DNA of 33,635 bases from Schleiferiaceae bacterium (GTDB taxonomy: Bacteria > Bacteroidota > Bacteroidia > Flavobacteriales > Schleiferiaceae), in the NCBI GenBank assembly GCA_029254375.1, contig JAQWXR010000005.1, positions 1-33,635 on the forward strand, given 5' to 3'. The notes under the pieces are model-generated. The model was given only the letters and a program-made list of their open reading frames with translations. It had not been told where the DNA came from and made no database searches. This document shows, piece by piece, positions 33,242 to 33,635 of the stretch (position 1 is its first letter; every line of letters begins with the position of its first letter). Position numbers and translations under genes: made by a program.

Positions 33242-33635
33242 TTAAGAATCTCGCCGACTTTTTTGTTCGAATTTGGGCAAAACATGTGCGGTTAATTCCG
33301 TTTGTAAGCCGTGATGGCGACCTCGATCTATCGCCTGAAAAACCGAAGCCATAAAGCTTTGGTAATCCGCTAAGTTCTTTCCCGCTATGTCTAGTCCCAC
33401 GCCGTGATCTGGAGAAGTGCGGACAAAAGGAAGGCCACAGGTGTTGTTCACGCCGGTTTCGAAATGCAAGATTTTGAAAGCGATGAGTCCCTGGTCATGG
33501 TACATTGAAAGCACGCCGTCGTACTGAAGGTGAGCGGACTTGCCAAAGAAGCCATCCGAGGGGAATGGGCCTTGAATCAGTGCGCCCCGTTGCTTCATAG
33601 ATTCGATCCACGGGCTCAAAATATCTATTTCCTCG
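33242..33635 (-). CDS. pdxA: 4-hydroxythreonine-4-phosphate dehydrogenase, C-terminal part (cut by window edge)
   Basis: About 131 C-terminal codons; the frame runs open to the window edge (EEIDILSPWIE...), so the apparent start at the TTG at 33619 is not the real one. The block YDGVLSMYHDQGLIAFK includes the metal-binding His of PdxA; NNTCGLPFVRTSPDHGVGLDIAGK and the following ADYQSFMASV are the family's closing motifs. It oxidises 4-phosphohydroxy-L-threonine in vitamin B6 synthesis. It is followed by DUF177 on the same strand, but the latter has its own promoter. Confidence 0.94.
   Translation of the reverse strand, partial: EEIDILSPWIESMKQRGALIQGPFPSDGFFGKSAHLQYDGVLSMYHDQGLIAFKILHFETGVNNTCGLPFVRTSPDHGVGLDIAGKNLADYQSFMASVFQAIDRGRHHGLQTELTAHVLPKFEQKSRRDS

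Overview
The window reads as a chromosomal segment of a Bacteroidota bacterium, most likely a marine-type Flavobacteriales member (Cryomorphaceae/Schleiferiaceae-like; the family is a guess). The reasons are Bacteroidota-type promoter boxes (TAnnTTTG) just upstream of many starts, almost no Shine-Dalgarno sequences, a TonB-dependent receptor, Bacteroidota-type RseP, accB/accC, L32 and DUF177 genes, and SLC45-like and TCR/Tet-type MFS transporters. Most of it is gene-dense and of balanced base composition. The first 1.2 kb is AT-rich and gene-poor.

Layout. 1-1260: the cut-off start of a secreted or outer-membrane protein gene, an AT-rich stretch with one small MORN-like ORF and degenerate repeats, then tRNA-Asn. 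1.4-5.4 kb: a PfkB sugar kinase, an Hsp15-type S4 protein and a TonB-dependent receptor. 5.4-9.7 kb: an orphan biotin carrier protein, RseP, a ZIP metal transporter, LpxH-type phosphatase and Mn-type superoxide dismutase. 9.7-14.1 kb: a large AddA/RecB-like helicase-nuclease whose gene overlaps kbl. 14.1-25.9 kb: a maltodextrin/glycolysis locus. 26-30.2 kb: cold-shock protein, NfeD, MFS exporter, slipin, GatC and PlsC. 30.3-33.6 kb: a small Arg/Trp-rich secreted ORF, then accC, accB, rpmF, DUF177 and a cut-off pdxA.

The most interesting part is 14.1-25.9 kb. Seven genes on the minus strand, with gaps of about 25 bp or less, read pfkA, gap, BadF-type sugar kinase, beta-phosphoglucomutase, maltose phosphorylase and two GH13 amylase-type lipoproteins. 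Divergent from them are a Nudix-fold regulator with a degenerate Nudix box and an SLC45-like sugar MFS transporter. The 87-bp gap between the two arms holds a perfect 19-bp palindrome next to the pfkA promoter box, and a second imperfect copy 32 bp away (centre to centre) over the regulator's promoter box. Together the genes could make one switch: degrade maltodextrin outside the cytoplasm, import maltose by MFS rather than SusC/D, split it by phosphorolysis, convert both products to glucose-6-phosphate, and push the carbon into glycolysis. The last amylase-type gene has a TTG start and a signal peptide encoded inside a tandem octamer repeat (TTNNNCCC). A related array in opposite orientation lies at the other end of the amylase pair.
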